A stretch of DNA of 34,415 nt from a virus (IMGVR_UViG_3300022074_000176:1-34415), one strand, 5' to 3'. Shown: positions 17,201 to 25,542, numbered from the stretch's first letter. Numbers and translations: made by a program. Notes: generated from the sequence alone by a model not told the origin.

Positions 17201-20200
17201 TCAGATGTTGGACGCGCTATCGAGAACCTTACAGGTAAGATGGCCTCTGGTGAGGACGTGACGGAAGCTGTATCCCAGTTGACCCAGTCAAGTGAAAGAC
17301 TTGGGCTCAAGCCTGAGGAGCGTCAGGTTGCTGACGACGAGGAGGTAAAGTTTCAGGGCCAGCTTGACGAGGGGTTACGCTACGACAGAGTTAGCGAACA
17401 GCAGTTCTACGAAAGTTTTTTGACTAAATCTAATCTGACAGAAGAGCAGCTTGAAGAGCTTAAAAAAGAACTGAAACTTGAAAAAAATCAAAGGCTTGAC
17501 AGGGTTCCTGAAAACGTAGCTGCTATTGAGGCGATGCAAGAGGGAACGCTAACACAAGAACAGTACATTCAGGTCGTAAGAGATGTGATGCCCATCACTC
17601 CGTTTGACGTTGTGCCAGAAATGCCAACCCTTCCGGAACTAGGCGCAGCACTGAAGAGCAAACAGCTCGGCACTGGTATTTACGACCTTACTAAGGAGAT
17701 ACCAGACGGGTATTTTACTGGCCTGAGGTTAGACATCCCGGCGTACAACAACTTCGATGTATGGGTAGTGTCTGTTCATGAAGGCACAAACAGTGCAGAC
17801 AAGTTTAGCAGGATGGAGGGCGATAACAACGGCAAGTCAATCGCGTATTCTCAAACAGGTCTCATCAAGAACGTAACGTTTGGTGGCATGCCTAGCATCT
17901 CTATGAAGATTGCAACATCTACCAGTAAGACTACGATTGCTAGGATGTTTGGCGAGTGGGAAAACCATGACCCGTCCACAGTCAGGGCGAGAGCAGAGAA
18001 AATCATGGCCTCTAAGGAGTACCACAAGGACCATAAGTCTGAGGGTGTTCAGGAGGGGTGGGTTCAAGTTGGTATGAATCCCTACAGGCATAGCTGGTTT
18101 TATGACAAGCGAGATGGGATGCCTGTTACTGAGGCTAGCGAGCTGATTCAGATTGGTGCGCTGGTCCTTGCTAAGGACACGAAGAAGGTCCTGCCTTCAG
18201 ACCCGATGTTTGACACTGGCAAGACCACGCCAGACGGGGTACCTATCAAGTTCCAAGACGCACTAGCTGAGCCGAGCCCAGAGAACGACCCGAAGTTTGG
18301 GCCTAAGCTGATGGGAGAGTTTGCTCGTTCTGTCAAGAAGCAAACGATTAAAGGGACTAGAATTGGTCAAGGGTATGGTACTGCAAAAGCATCTAAGCTA
18401 GATGACAGCTACATACTTAGTCTGGCTCACGTAAAGGAAAACGAGCCGAAAATCTACGTCAAGAACGCGCTCTTTTTGTCTCAACTTGACATCGTTGCAG
18501 GCGTAAGAAAGTTTAGGAAGTCTGTTTTCGAGGGTAAAAACGCAATAAAGTACGCTGATGAGGTGTACGAAATCTTTATTGAGGAGGCAAAGAACAACCT
18601 GCTCTTCCTCCACGATGCGTTCGAGGCAGACCTAAGGGAGGTTGCTACACTTTGGTACGATGGTGCTAACATTATTTCCCAGCAACTGGCGGAGGAGTAC
18701 GACATTGACCCGATTCAGGTTGCGGCAGCCATTGCTGCCCTGTCCCCTCAAAAGGACTGGTACCAAAATGTCAGACTTGGGGAGGTGGTCATCGAAGCCG
18801 TGGTGAACAATGGCAATAAGCCAGTCACGCAAGAGATGGTAGACTTCTTCATGAGTGCAGGGGGTGCAAAAGTTGCGTGGGCTAGAGAGCTGTCTAAGTA
18901 CATCGGTACTTCTATTGTTGAGCTCCCTCCGGGAAATGTCAGAGCGATGGCTGTGTGGGCCTTTGTTGACCTCAACATGTCTAGGTCTTACGACATCATT
19001 ACACCGAGCGGTGAGCGGGGGGCTAAGAAGACAAACGCACAAGGCAAGGAGTCGAAGGCCGCTTGGTCTTCCTTGACTATGATTGACAAGGCTGTTTCGG
19101 CACTGCTTACCGAAGATGTAGCTGAGATTTCTAGGGTGCTTGGTGAGCAGCACAAGATTCGACACTTCTTTAACAACATCCACAACCCCGGATTTGGCTC
19201 AGACACCACCATTGATACTCACGCTGTAGGAGCGGCCCTCCTCAAGCCCATGTCTTCCTCTTCTGGGGAGGTGGGAGCTAACTTCGGAGCAACTGGGGGC
19301 ACCTTTATAGACAAGAAGGGTGTTGTTTACGGGGGAAAAGAGGTCGCCAATCTAGCCAAAGCAGCTGGTATAAAAGTAAAGGGCGTTGCAGACTGGAAAC
19401 CTTGGGCTCTGAAGAAAGGATTCGCTGAGTTAAAAGTTTCTAATTCGTCAGTTCACGCTATTTCGGGTAACTATTATGCTTATCTTGAAGCATACAGGAT
19501 TGCCGCTGATGAACGAGGCTTGCTTCCAAGAGAGATGCAGAGCATTACGTGGGAGGCCGTCAGGCTTCTCTATACCGCTGGATTTAAGAACAGCGAGGCA
19601 AACAAGTCAAGGATTCAATCACTTCATACCAAGTATAGAAATGGAGAAATTACAAGAGAGCAACTTAGACAAGGACTTCTTAAAGAAGCAGGCGGCATTG
19701 GAACGCCGGATTGGGCTCCCGCTATTCGGGACGCCGTATCCAAGATTGGCAGAGAGCAGCCCGAATCTAGAGACGTGGATAGAAGCGGTGGAGCTTCTGG
19801 ACGGGAAGGAACTAGAGGGGGAGGAACTAGCCGTAGTGCAGGGGATGTATCCGGGGAAGTAAAGTTTCAGGGTGACCTGACTCGTCAGATTGCTGACTTC
19901 TTAGATAAGGAATACAGCAACCCAACTATTAAGCGTGACAAGCGTAGAAAGATTCCAGTAAGGCTGGAGGCATCTATCGGCCAGATGGCTACGATGGCGT
20001 ATGCCAAGCCCGAAATCCTGAAGCTGTTGCAGGACATGGGCATGACAAAGGAGGCTGCATTGGCGGCGTACCGCAGAGCATACGAGTTCAAGCGCGGCAG
20101 ACTCATCGGAAAGAAAGAGGTCAACAAGAAGGTTCGCAAGCTGAGCACAGAGGCGAAGAACCTGAGAGCGGACCTCGAACAGCTGAGAGATAAGTCCAGC

Positions 20201-23200
20201 AACTACAGAGAGTTTCTGAAGCAGGCAATCGAGATTGTCAAGGAGCGGATGAAGGACAACGCAAAGACACCCTTCAGTAGTGCTCAGGTACAACAGCTAT
20301 TTAAGGTTGCTAGGGAGGCTCACCGCGTCTCTGGTAAGAGGCTGAAGGAAGAAGGCTTCGAGGTCATGCAGACGTTCATCGACAAGCTGTCTGCTGTCTT
20401 CGATGCAAGAGATACTAAGAAGGCGATGCAGGAGTACCTCGACCAAGTGAATCGAGTGCGTGGACTTCAAAAGAGACTAGCACGTGCGGCCAAGCCGAGG
20501 AAGGCAGGAGAGGCCCTCAAGTCTACAGCTACCTACAACAAGTACGCGGAGGCCCTATCCAAGATTAACCCCGCGCTGTTGGATGCGGACGACATTAGCA
20601 ACTTCGAACAGACCGTGCTCGCCACCCTGAGCTCAATGAAAGCTCCTCAAATCAAAAGGGGTGAGGACGGTAAGGAGGCAGTGTCGTTCCCTAAGCTGCC
20701 AGCTGAGGACCTAGCTGTATTGGTTGCTCAGTTCCAATCAAAAGAAACGCTCGGAAGAAACGCAGTCCTTGCCGCCAGAGCGGAGAGACTCGCACTCAAA
20801 AACAAAACCAGCGTTGACGAGGAGTACAATAAGCTCAAGGAGAAGTACGAGAGGAGCAAGCTGTCACAGAACAGGAAGAACATCCTTCGCTACATCGACG
20901 AGTGGAACAAGAACAACGCAAACGACCAGCTCGACAGCAGCAACCCAGCTCACCTTGAGCGTGTGCTCGAAGCCTTGTACGACGAGAAGGTTAACAAGAA
21001 CGAGGCCGCCGCTGAGCTTATCGTAGACGACGTGATGCTGCCCCGTATTGCAGCGAACCTCGACACACTGCTTGAGGAGCCCATGATTGCGGACATCCTA
21101 GGCGTCGCAGACCCATCGAAGCTCAACTTTGCGCAGCTGAGGAACAGACTCCTGAAACTCAACAGAAGACAGCTAGCTCACCTAGATTATAAGCTCGACG
21201 ACTTCATTGTCAACGGCTCTGTATTTGGCCTTGGATACGTACACTCTCTCGTCCGTGGTTCTATCGACTACGCCAGTGATTTGGCAGACCTCAAGAGGGA
21301 CGGCCTCAAGGCAAGGCCCAGAGTTTACATGGGCTTCTTGGACACCGTGGATTCGTACATCCGTATGGCTTTTCCCGCCAAGGATATGACTCTTGCAAGA
21401 CTTCGTCGCTCGTTGGGCTTCGGCTCTATCGAGGGCGCGTTTGGACGTGCTGACTTCAGACACTCTATGCTTATGGAGAGGCTTGAAGCAAAGGTGCTTG
21501 AGCTAGAGAGGCGGAGTAAGAAAAAGATTACTGGTGTCCGGGAAAAGGCCATCATGCAAATTTTCTCGATGAGCCGTCAGGTTCCTGAGATAGATAACGA
21601 GACACAGGCCGGACAAAATGCTGCCGAGTGGTTCGTCAACCTCAAGGGCGTGATGCAGCGGACTATCGAGTACCACAACCAGCAAAAGGTTGCGGCAGGT
21701 GGGGCGTTCTCAAAAGAAGAGATTGCTGATATGCAAAGCGCATACGACTTTCTCTTCGGGGACACCAACAGTTTAGAGGAATTACAGGCCAAGGTTAGGT
21801 CAACTAGTCCTCAGCTCGTTCAGATGGTGGACTTCTTGGTTGACATGCACGTGGGTCTGATGCCCCAGTTCTCCAACTACGTCGAGCGTTACCTCGGTAA
21901 GGAGCTCGTCATGGAGGATGACTACACGCCGTTCGACGTTCGCATCCAGACCAAGAACGAGTCTACTAACGAGACGATGCGTATGTACGAAGGCTTCCAC
22001 AAGGCCCTTCAGGAATCGTCACTGGCGCAGACCAAGAGAGCTGCTGGCAGTAGCTTCGAGCGTAACCCAAGGTCGTTGTCTGGAGACAAGGCAATCATCG
22101 GTCTTGACTTTCTCAAGATTAACGAGTCCACGTTGCGTGAGAACATCACCTTGATGGAGACTGTCGGCTCTACGCTGGCACACAGATTTGTGATGAACTC
22201 GCAGGAAGCGAACGACCTGATTCCGAACACCACTGTGAAGCAAACCTTGGAGCGTAAGATTGCCAAGTACGTTCACCAAGACACGGGCAAGGTTCCCGCC
22301 ATGTTCCAGAAGGACTTCGTCTTGTTCGGCAAGCGTTACGAGAATCCGGGCTACATCATCAGACTAGCTACGATTACCAGAGCGTTCGGTGGCTTCTTGA
22401 TTCAGACGGCTAAACAGTCGCCAGTAATCTTGAATACATTCTTCCAAGCTAAGAACCCACTGAAGACATTCCCATACGTCTTGCAAACTGTAGCCGAGAT
22501 GGTTTACCACAGCGGTAAAGGTCTCTTCATGGCTGACTCCAAGATTGCGCTTGACAACAACGGCAGATACAGGCTGTTGCAAAACTCACCCGTGTTCAGC
22601 AGGGACTACGAAGCAGGTAACATCGACCCGTTTACTGGGTCCATGGATTTCGACGCTACGCAGTTCCAGAAGATGACGGACTACTTGAACAAGCTCGCGC
22701 TCAAGAACCTCAAGGGTACGGACAAGGTGGTTGCGATTGCTTCGTGGTTTGGGTTCTACGCAGACTCTCTCATTGAGCAAGGGATTGTGGATAGCGTAAG
22801 TGACATCGACTGGGAGGAGCAGGCAGTGAGACCAAACAAGGAGGCACTGAGCTATGCAGATTCTTTGGTCACTAAGGACCAAGCAGCCTCTACTCCAAGA
22901 CAAGCGGCTGACCTGTACGCTGGTGGTACGGAGTTCGCTCCGCAGCTGGCTTATCTCTTGCAGAACTTCCTGTTGCCGTTCTCTAGGTTCGCAGTCAACA
23001 AGAAGAGAAGCATCACCTCTGATGCTAAGAAGGTTTTGTACGGAGACGCAAGGGCTAAGGGCGAGGGCGGTAAAGCCATCGTCGGTAGTATCGCTGAGCT
23101 TGCCACGTTCCACACCGTGGGTAAGATTCTGTTGCCTGCAATCGTGTCTGCCATCTTCGGAGACGACGAGGACCAGCTTACAGAGGAGGACAAGACGAAA

Positions 23201-24148
23201 GCGTGGTGGGATGTTGGTACATCAACTCTGGTTGATATGCTTCCCCAGCTCCCGCTTGCGGCTATCGACAACAGCTTGAGGTTCGCAGTGAACAAGTTCC
23301 TCATCTTCCCTATGCTTGAAGAGGACAACTTCGGAATCGGAGACGAGACCTACGACGAACGCTACGAGAGGTGGGCTTCAATCAAGGGTGGTGTTCCTAT
23401 TTACGGAACCAGAACGGAACCCGGTGACCCAATGACTATGCTCTCATACATTGGTCCATACGGTCAGTTCCTTAGCGAAAGCCACAACACGATGATTAAC
23501 GTCATCAGCCTTGCAAGCGGTAGCAACAAGGTGACTACATCTACAGGTAGAGAATACTTCGTCCGTCCTGAGGACAGGGCAAACATGGCGATGTACTACT
23601 ACCTCAGGCTCGCCATGACTGGTGGTAACCTGATTGGATTCGGCAACAAGGAGGCTGAGCAGTTCATCAAGACCCTCGACAACGTAGGTAGAGCTAGGTC
23701 CCTCGGCGGTGAAGAGGACTTGGCGGCATACGAGGTGGTAGCTCAGGCTCTCGCTGACGGTGACTCCCAGTTCTTTGAGGCTATCAAGAGCATTGACGAA
23801 AAGGGTGGACGCGCTAGGTTCTTGAAGCTGATGGAGGACGCGGGTGCGGACCCACTCAAGGCTGAGCAAGTTGCCAATGCCTTCTCCAAGGGATTCAACC
23901 AGCCCATCGCTGAGACGGCGATGCGTAAACGCTTCCCCGATACCTACAAGAAGCACATCGCTGAGCTTAGAGAGATTCAGAAGCGTGTCAAGAACAGTAG
24001 AGATTACTACGTCCTGATGAGAGCAAAGGCCAAGACCATGAGCACCCAAGACTACAAGGAGCTGGAGGATATGGCACGGGTATACTTCGGGATGCTTGAG
24101 CCAGCAAAGATTGAGACCGACATCTACTTAGAAGCACTAGAAGAATGA
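14228..24148 (+). CDS. Giant polyvalent internal virion protein (3306 aa) with metallopeptidase and glycosylase-like modules
   Basis: One frame runs for 9.9 kb. Segments: residues 1-60, helix then a Lys run; about 370-640, Ala/Gly-rich helices of possible membrane or channel type; residues 864-869, HEGYHE, a zinc HExxH metallopeptidase motif, with a possible third ligand in FLTELLAD some 80 residues later. Residues 1040-1340 hold a phage module with RHSWFYDKRDGMPV (H1288). Residues 1347-1877 hold a module with AALSPQKDW (S1506) and LGEQHK...TIDTHA (K1643, D1663), resembling HhH-GPD DNA glycosylases. From 1885 to about 2600 it is coiled-coil-rich, and 2700-3000 resembles the C-terminal LPD38-type region of phage polyvalent proteins. 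Such proteins are packaged and injected with DNA and carry effectors. It occupies the place of T7 gp16. The stop overlaps the next start (ATGA). Confidence 0.75.
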   Translation: MEPELKALVDAAIQGGASRAEVRKIINDYYGQKKKEKTSVSDSPLVQEVSTESTSNIGVSSTEASGDSATVPSIDIVNPYSQESIDRYNERAQDEILTSYLYDGKEITKEDADAITAYTGAYQSSLENYFDINFNSDRYYEATGRPAAAQRWRNASAEEQRMMNASLMASIKSRASKDSEGNDRNPYNDDAVLEELLKGSDNAFASDLQIGMPDAIADNISQDGRGRGFAAMGATGNPIYTAFGQEILEGAESLAGLSEEQIQEKNEAFRESAKEQYYQRRLAAAKARLMTDVNDSTNDAVKGTLTAEFLSDEEKVKNLERHLLEEYDIMADLNNTGYIGDTSEGRNVSADFFRGLGSEVVKLVGTLQSASMDLGVNAVEAVFGEWAYGRKVTNMHRMAAKNLEQSIERYRAVPQTDPASKFENGDWSGGMADVVADFGHSVPMMAAAIVTQRVTGNSKLTAGVVSGMGSLTAYDIARDEEWFDKMNVVQQGGFILGYGVAEGAPAFVGAKIFDRFKALRANSKGAADFIYGALMNTPLAMGEEALTEAVTGGMQYVIEQNAKGQDIDVVQMDKAIKNGFYAGAVMGGGIAGAGSSIGALGLAASSIPSIQSKLVIQQLKKELDSQETVSGRREVMARLVGAIQRNEAEGKKRRDFYEQLRQSDPEAYSAMIDVQTQITKKAIDYDRTENKSQRRRLRNEVNSLVKQRAKLEADLDITHDLGSRTTTNQIMDNVSRVLEEYSLDSLFEGQDSVVVDGANADSVLDRINSLLLDKMALNLPLGLGRISSPQAVMDGLRNTITAVKALSKTKKGFKGIMIHKTVASMANAVPGGKVGRGVFVAKQQDGGYKIHLLVPAILENTAYHEGYHELGLDTLLGDDALVGLATELAKSLQGEGVANKFGKYLSKVLQSEKVQEQLTALRIDGTKETDILKLMQSTAFADEFLTELLADISAGNLSLEVKRGLIERFSGLINRGLSAVPFVGKVPSPGISDVGRAIENLTGKMASGEDVTEAVSQLTQSSERLGLKPEERQVADDEEVKFQGQLDEGLRYDRVSEQQFYESFLTKSNLTEEQLEELKKELKLEKNQRLDRVPENVAAIEAMQEGTLTQEQYIQVVRDVMPITPFDVVPEMPTLPELGAALKSKQLGTGIYDLTKEIPDGYFTGLRLDIPAYNNFDVWVVSVHEGTNSADKFSRMEGDNNGKSIAYSQTGLIKNVTFGGMPSISMKIATSTSKTTIARMFGEWENHDPSTVRARAEKIMASKEYHKDHKSEGVQEGWVQVGMNPYRHSWFYDKRDGMPVTEASELIQIGALVLAKDTKKVLPSDPMFDTGKTTPDGVPIKFQDALAEPSPENDPKFGPKLMGEFARSVKKQTIKGTRIGQGYGTAKASKLDDSYILSLAHVKENEPKIYVKNALFLSQLDIVAGVRKFRKSVFEGKNAIKYADEVYEIFIEEAKNNLLFLHDAFEADLREVATLWYDGANIISQQLAEEYDIDPIQVAAAIAALSPQKDWYQNVRLGEVVIEAVVNNGNKPVTQEMVDFFMSAGGAKVAWARELSKYIGTSIVELPPGNVRAMAVWAFVDLNMSRSYDIITPSGERGAKKTNAQGKESKAAWSSLTMIDKAVSALLTEDVAEISRVLGEQHKIRHFFNNIHNPGFGSDTTIDTHAVGAALLKPMSSSSGEVGANFGATGGTFIDKKGVVYGGKEVANLAKAAGIKVKGVADWKPWALKKGFAELKVSNSSVHAISGNYYAYLEAYRIAADERGLLPREMQSITWEAVRLLYTAGFKNSEANKSRIQSLHTKYRNGEITREQLRQGLLKEAGGIGTPDWAPAIRDAVSKIGREQPESRDVDRSGGASGREGTRGGGTSRSAGDVSGEVKFQGDLTRQIADFLDKEYSNPTIKRDKRRKIPVRLEASIGQMATMAYAKPEILKLLQDMGMTKEAALAAYRRAYEFKRGRLIGKKEVNKKVRKLSTEAKNLRADLEQLRDKSSNYREFLKQAIEIVKERMKDNAKTPFSSAQVQQLFKVAREAHRVSGKRLKEEGFEVMQTFIDKLSAVFDARDTKKAMQEYLDQVNRVRGLQKRLARAAKPRKAGEALKSTATYNKYAEALSKINPALLDADDISNFEQTVLATLSSMKAPQIKRGEDGKEAVSFPKLPAEDLAVLVAQFQSKETLGRNAVLAARAERLALKNKTSVDEEYNKLKEKYERSKLSQNRKNILRYIDEWNKNNANDQLDSSNPAHLERVLEALYDEKVNKNEAAAELIVDDVMLPRIAANLDTLLEEPMIADILGVADPSKLNFAQLRNRLLKLNRRQLAHLDYKLDDFIVNGSVFGLGYVHSLVRGSIDYASDLADLKRDGLKARPRVYMGFLDTVDSYIRMAFPAKDMTLARLRRSLGFGSIEGAFGRADFRHSMLMERLEAKVLELERRSKKKITGVREKAIMQIFSMSRQVPEIDNETQAGQNAAEWFVNLKGVMQRTIEYHNQQKVAAGGAFSKEEIADMQSAYDFLFGDTNSLEELQAKVRSTSPQLVQMVDFLVDMHVGLMPQFSNYVERYLGKELVMEDDYTPFDVRIQTKNESTNETMRMYEGFHKALQESSLAQTKRAAGSSFERNPRSLSGDKAIIGLDFLKINESTLRENITLMETVGSTLAHRFVMNSQEANDLIPNTTVKQTLERKIAKYVHQDTGKVPAMFQKDFVLFGKRYENPGYIIRLATITRAFGGFLIQTAKQSPVILNTFFQAKNPLKTFPYVLQTVAEMVYHSGKGLFMADSKIALDNNGRYRLLQNSPVFSRDYEAGNIDPFTGSMDFDATQFQKMTDYLNKLALKNLKGTDKVVAIASWFGFYADSLIEQGIVDSVSDIDWEEQAVRPNKEALSYADSLVTKDQAASTPRQAADLYAGGTEFAPQLAYLLQNFLLPFSRFAVNKKRSITSDAKKVLYGDARAKGEGGKAIVGSIAELATFHTVGKILLPAIVSAIFGDDEDQLTEEDKTKAWWDVGTSTLVDMLPQLPLAAIDNSLRFAVNKFLIFPMLEEDNFGIGDETYDERYERWASIKGGVPIYGTRTEPGDPMTMLSYIGPYGQFLSESHNTMINVISLASGSNKVTTSTGREYFVRPEDRANMAMYYYLRLAMTGGNLIGFGNKEAEQFIKTLDNVGRARSLGGEEDLAAYEVVAQALADGDSQFFEAIKSIDEKGGRARFLKLMEDAGADPLKAEQVANAFSKGFNQPIAETAMRKRFPDTYKKHIAELREIQKRVKNSRDYYVLMRAKAKTMSTQDYKELEDMARVYFGMLEPAKIETDIYLEALEE
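14322..14332 (+). other. Run of eleven A near the start of the giant gene
   Basis: Codons 32-35 of the 3306-codon gene (CAA AAA AAA AAA GAA) contain 11 consecutive A. Runs of nine or more A are known sites of RNA polymerase slippage. The following sequence is A-rich too. Whether this is regulatory or just a Lys cluster cannot be told from sequence. Confidence 0.6.
17345..17358 (+). repeat. Direct repeat GTAAAGTTTCAGGG, copy 1, at a module junction
   Basis: This 14-bp sequence is identical to 19859-19872 and in the same frame. It encodes V-K-F-Q-G (residues 1040-1044) of the giant protein. A third, diverged version (IKFQD, residues 1340-1344) is at 18245-18259. The sequence after copy 1 changes to AT-rich codons (AAA, CTT, GAA), unlike the sequence before it. 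Confidence 0.8.
19859..19872 (+). repeat. Direct repeat GTAAAGTTTCAGGG, copy 2, at a module junction
   Basis: This is the second copy of the 14-bp repeat, encoding V-K-F-Q-G at residues 1878-1882. It is preceded by a Gly/Arg/Ser-rich flexible linker (about residues 1840-1877), and the G/C-ending codons of the main protein resume after it. The two copies bracket a 2.5-kb segment. Confidence 0.8.
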
Positions 24149-24615
24149 AGCTAGAGGTAATAAGATTTAGTAGTCAGGAGCGGGACACGTTGGGCCTGTT
24201 GTTCGACGCGAGCAACGGTACAGAGTTCCGTGAGTTCTTGTGCTTCACGCTTGAGGACGAGGACAGGGAAGAGAAGGTGATGCACGAGACAAGAATCCCG
24301 GCGGGTACCTACAACCTAAGGCTAAAGACTTGGGGTGGGTATCACGACAGATACACCAAGAGATTCGGTGAGATGCACAAGGGAATGATTGAGGTTCTAG
24401 ATGTACCCAACTTCAAGCACATCCTTATTCATTGCGGAAACGATGAGGACGACACGAGCGGATGCCTCTTGCTCGGCAACAGCCAGACGCAGAACGTTAC
24501 GGGAACGGGATACGTAAGCGGTTCTACAGAGGCGTACAAAAGAGTTTACCCTCTCATTGCTGAGGCATTACAATGTGAGGACTGTACAATCACATACACA
24601 GATTACGATGGCTGA
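24145..24615 (+). CDS. DUF5675-family protein, probable lysis-associated enzyme
   Basis: This 156-residue protein has the DUF5675 layout: an N-terminal strand pair, FLCFTLEDEDR (residues 31-41), IPAGTYNLRL (51-60), and a core HILIHCGNDEDDTSGCLLLG near residues 92-111. The His-x-Gly-Asn and downstream Gly-Cys recall the active-site order of YkuD L,D-transpeptidases. From this, action on peptidoglycan is inferred; the biochemical role of DUF5675 is not settled to my knowledge. It starts at the ATGA overlap with the giant gene and overlaps the holin start by 8 nt, forming a lysis cassette. No signal peptide is present, so a holin would be needed for export. Confidence 0.75.
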   Translation: MKLEVIRFSSQERDTLGLLFDASNGTEFREFLCFTLEDEDREEKVMHETRIPAGTYNLRLKTWGGYHDRYTKRFGEMHKGMIEVLDVPNFKHILIHCGNDEDDTSGCLLLGNSQTQNVTGTGYVSGSTEAYKRVYPLIAEALQCEDCTITYTDYDG

Positions 24616-25048
24616 AAAAAAGAAAATCAAAGACACCGGGCTGGGTCGTTGGCTTGCTAAAGCCGCGCCCAACGTGCTGGATACGGTGGGTGACTTGCTT
24701 CCAGATAGCGGGGCACTCGGCATGGTGAAGAACCTGCTTGATAAGGAACCGAACGTCTCCCCTGAGGAGGCTAAGGCACGTGTCGATGCAGAGATTGCCT
24801 ACCAGAACAACGTGACTGAGCGTTGGAAGGCTGACATGGGTAGCGACGTGAAGCTGGCTAAGTACATCCGTCCGGTGACTCTTATTGCGCTCATGGGAAT
24901 GTTTGTTGTGACAATGGTGCTGGACTCAATGGACAACCTTCCGTTCAACGTCAAGGACAGCTATGTTTCTCTGCTTGAGATACTTATGCTTACCTCGTTT
25001 GGTGCTTACTTTGCAGGGCGAACTATTGAAAAATCCAAGAAGAGATGA
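24608..25048 (+). CDS. Holin, three-transmembrane holin superfamily type
   Basis: This 146-residue protein begins with a basic amphipathic segment and contains VTERWKADMGSDVKLAKYIR (about residues 69-88), which matches the RWxxDMxSDxxLxKxIRP signature of 3TM-type phage holins. Hydrophobic helices follow at about 86-106 and 118-136, and the tail ends in EKSKKR. It would form membrane lesions at the end of infection and release the enzyme encoded just upstream. The frame is open further upstream to 24557, but the ATG at 24608 gives the family N-terminus and the usual short overlap, so I choose it. The stop overlaps the next start (ATGA). Confidence 0.8.
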   Translation: MAEKKKIKDTGLGRWLAKAAPNVLDTVGDLLPDSGALGMVKNLLDKEPNVSPEEAKARVDAEIAYQNNVTERWKADMGSDVKLAKYIRPVTLIALMGMFVVTMVLDSMDNLPFNVKDSYVSLLEILMLTSFGAYFAGRTIEKSKKR

Positions 25049-25179
25049 GACCCGAAGAAGATTTTGACATCAGCTTTCTCGACCCTAAGAAACTCAAGGA
25101 GTCAGAAGCAAAAATTGAGTCTGGTGAAATCACCTGCAACATTGAAAAGCCAGAGGACTGCGAGTCTTGTAGTGGCTAA
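25045..25179 (+). CDS. Small cysteine-containing ORF, last gene of the late block (44 aa)
   Basis: The start is the ATG of an ATGA overlap with the holin stop. It encodes 44 residues beginning MRPEEDFDISFLDPKKLKE and ending with a cluster of three cysteines (C-x8-C-x2-C) in the last 15 residues. It is acidic and soluble with no membrane segment, so it is not a spanin. The precise coupling to the holin gene and the lack of any other gene in this space support it being translated. No family is recognised; the clustered Cys could bind a metal. Confidence 0.6.
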   Translation: MRPEEDFDISFLDPKKLKESEAKIESGEITCNIEKPEDCESCSG

Positions 25180-25184
25180 CGCAT

Positions 25185-25502
25185 CTACTCGTCACCGAAA
25201 ATCCCCTCTGAACGAAGCTCGTAGCCATACTTCTTGACCCAACGCGCAACCTGTTCTACGAAACGCTTAGGAACGTGTCTCCCGTTTCCGCATGCAAACA
25301 CTCCGTCAAACTCGAAGGTACCATCAGCGGTGATGTGGCAGTCCTCCCAGCCTTCGTCAGGTTGGTAACGAATCAAACGAACGCTTATGTCGGGGTCGGG
25401 CATCGCTTCGGCTATCTGCTGTGGTGTGGCTGAAAATTCGAAGTGGTCGTCTGCGACTACATCGTAGAGGCCCCACTCATAAATAACTTTCTCTCGTTCC
25501 AT
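25185..25502 (-). CDS. Hypothetical protein (105 aa), last gene of the early block
   Basis: I do not recognise this protein. It is acidic, 105 residues, with two likely helices (QQIAEAMPDPD and KRFVEQVARWVKKYGYEL) around a beta-rich centre containing WEDCHITADGTFEF. No catalytic motif or membrane segment is visible. Its stop lies 5 nt from the stop of the facing late block. It stands apart from the gene before it by 79 nt and has a leader shared with the gene at 33996-34241, so it may be separately expressed. The start is supported by that shared leader, which includes the ATG. Confidence 0.65.
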   Translation of the reverse strand: MEREKVIYEWGLYDVVADDHFEFSATPQQIAEAMPDPDISVRLIRYQPDEGWEDCHITADGTFEFDGVFACGNGRHVPKRFVEQVARWVKKYGYELRSEGIFGDE

Positions 25503-25530
25503 GTTGATGTGTTTTATGGGTTCACATCTA
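25503..25530 (-). promoter_or_regulatory. Leader motif AAAACACATCAACATG with upstream GAACCCAT
   Basis: Read on the minus strand, the 13 bases before the ATG plus the ATG match the leader of the gene starting at 34241 at 15 of 16 positions. A GAACCCAT lies just upstream, as GAAACCACAT does in the other copy. The conserved placement against the start codon suggests a translational or promoter-proximal element. Confidence 0.5.
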
Positions 25531-25542
25531 AAACGTCACGAG

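Noticed and set aside
19476-19862. 128-codon + strand frame inside the giant gene, protein-like in its last third
   Set aside because: The main frame is clearly coding on both sides, and this stretch overlies its Gly/Arg/Ser linker, where another frame can look ordered by chance.
23444-24049. 201-codon minus-strand frame within the giant gene
   Set aside because: It is antisense to well-supported coding sequence and has no motif and no leader.
24557-24607. Upstream extension of the holin
   Set aside because: It lies inside the DUF5675 gene; the ATG at 24608 gives the family-like N-terminus.
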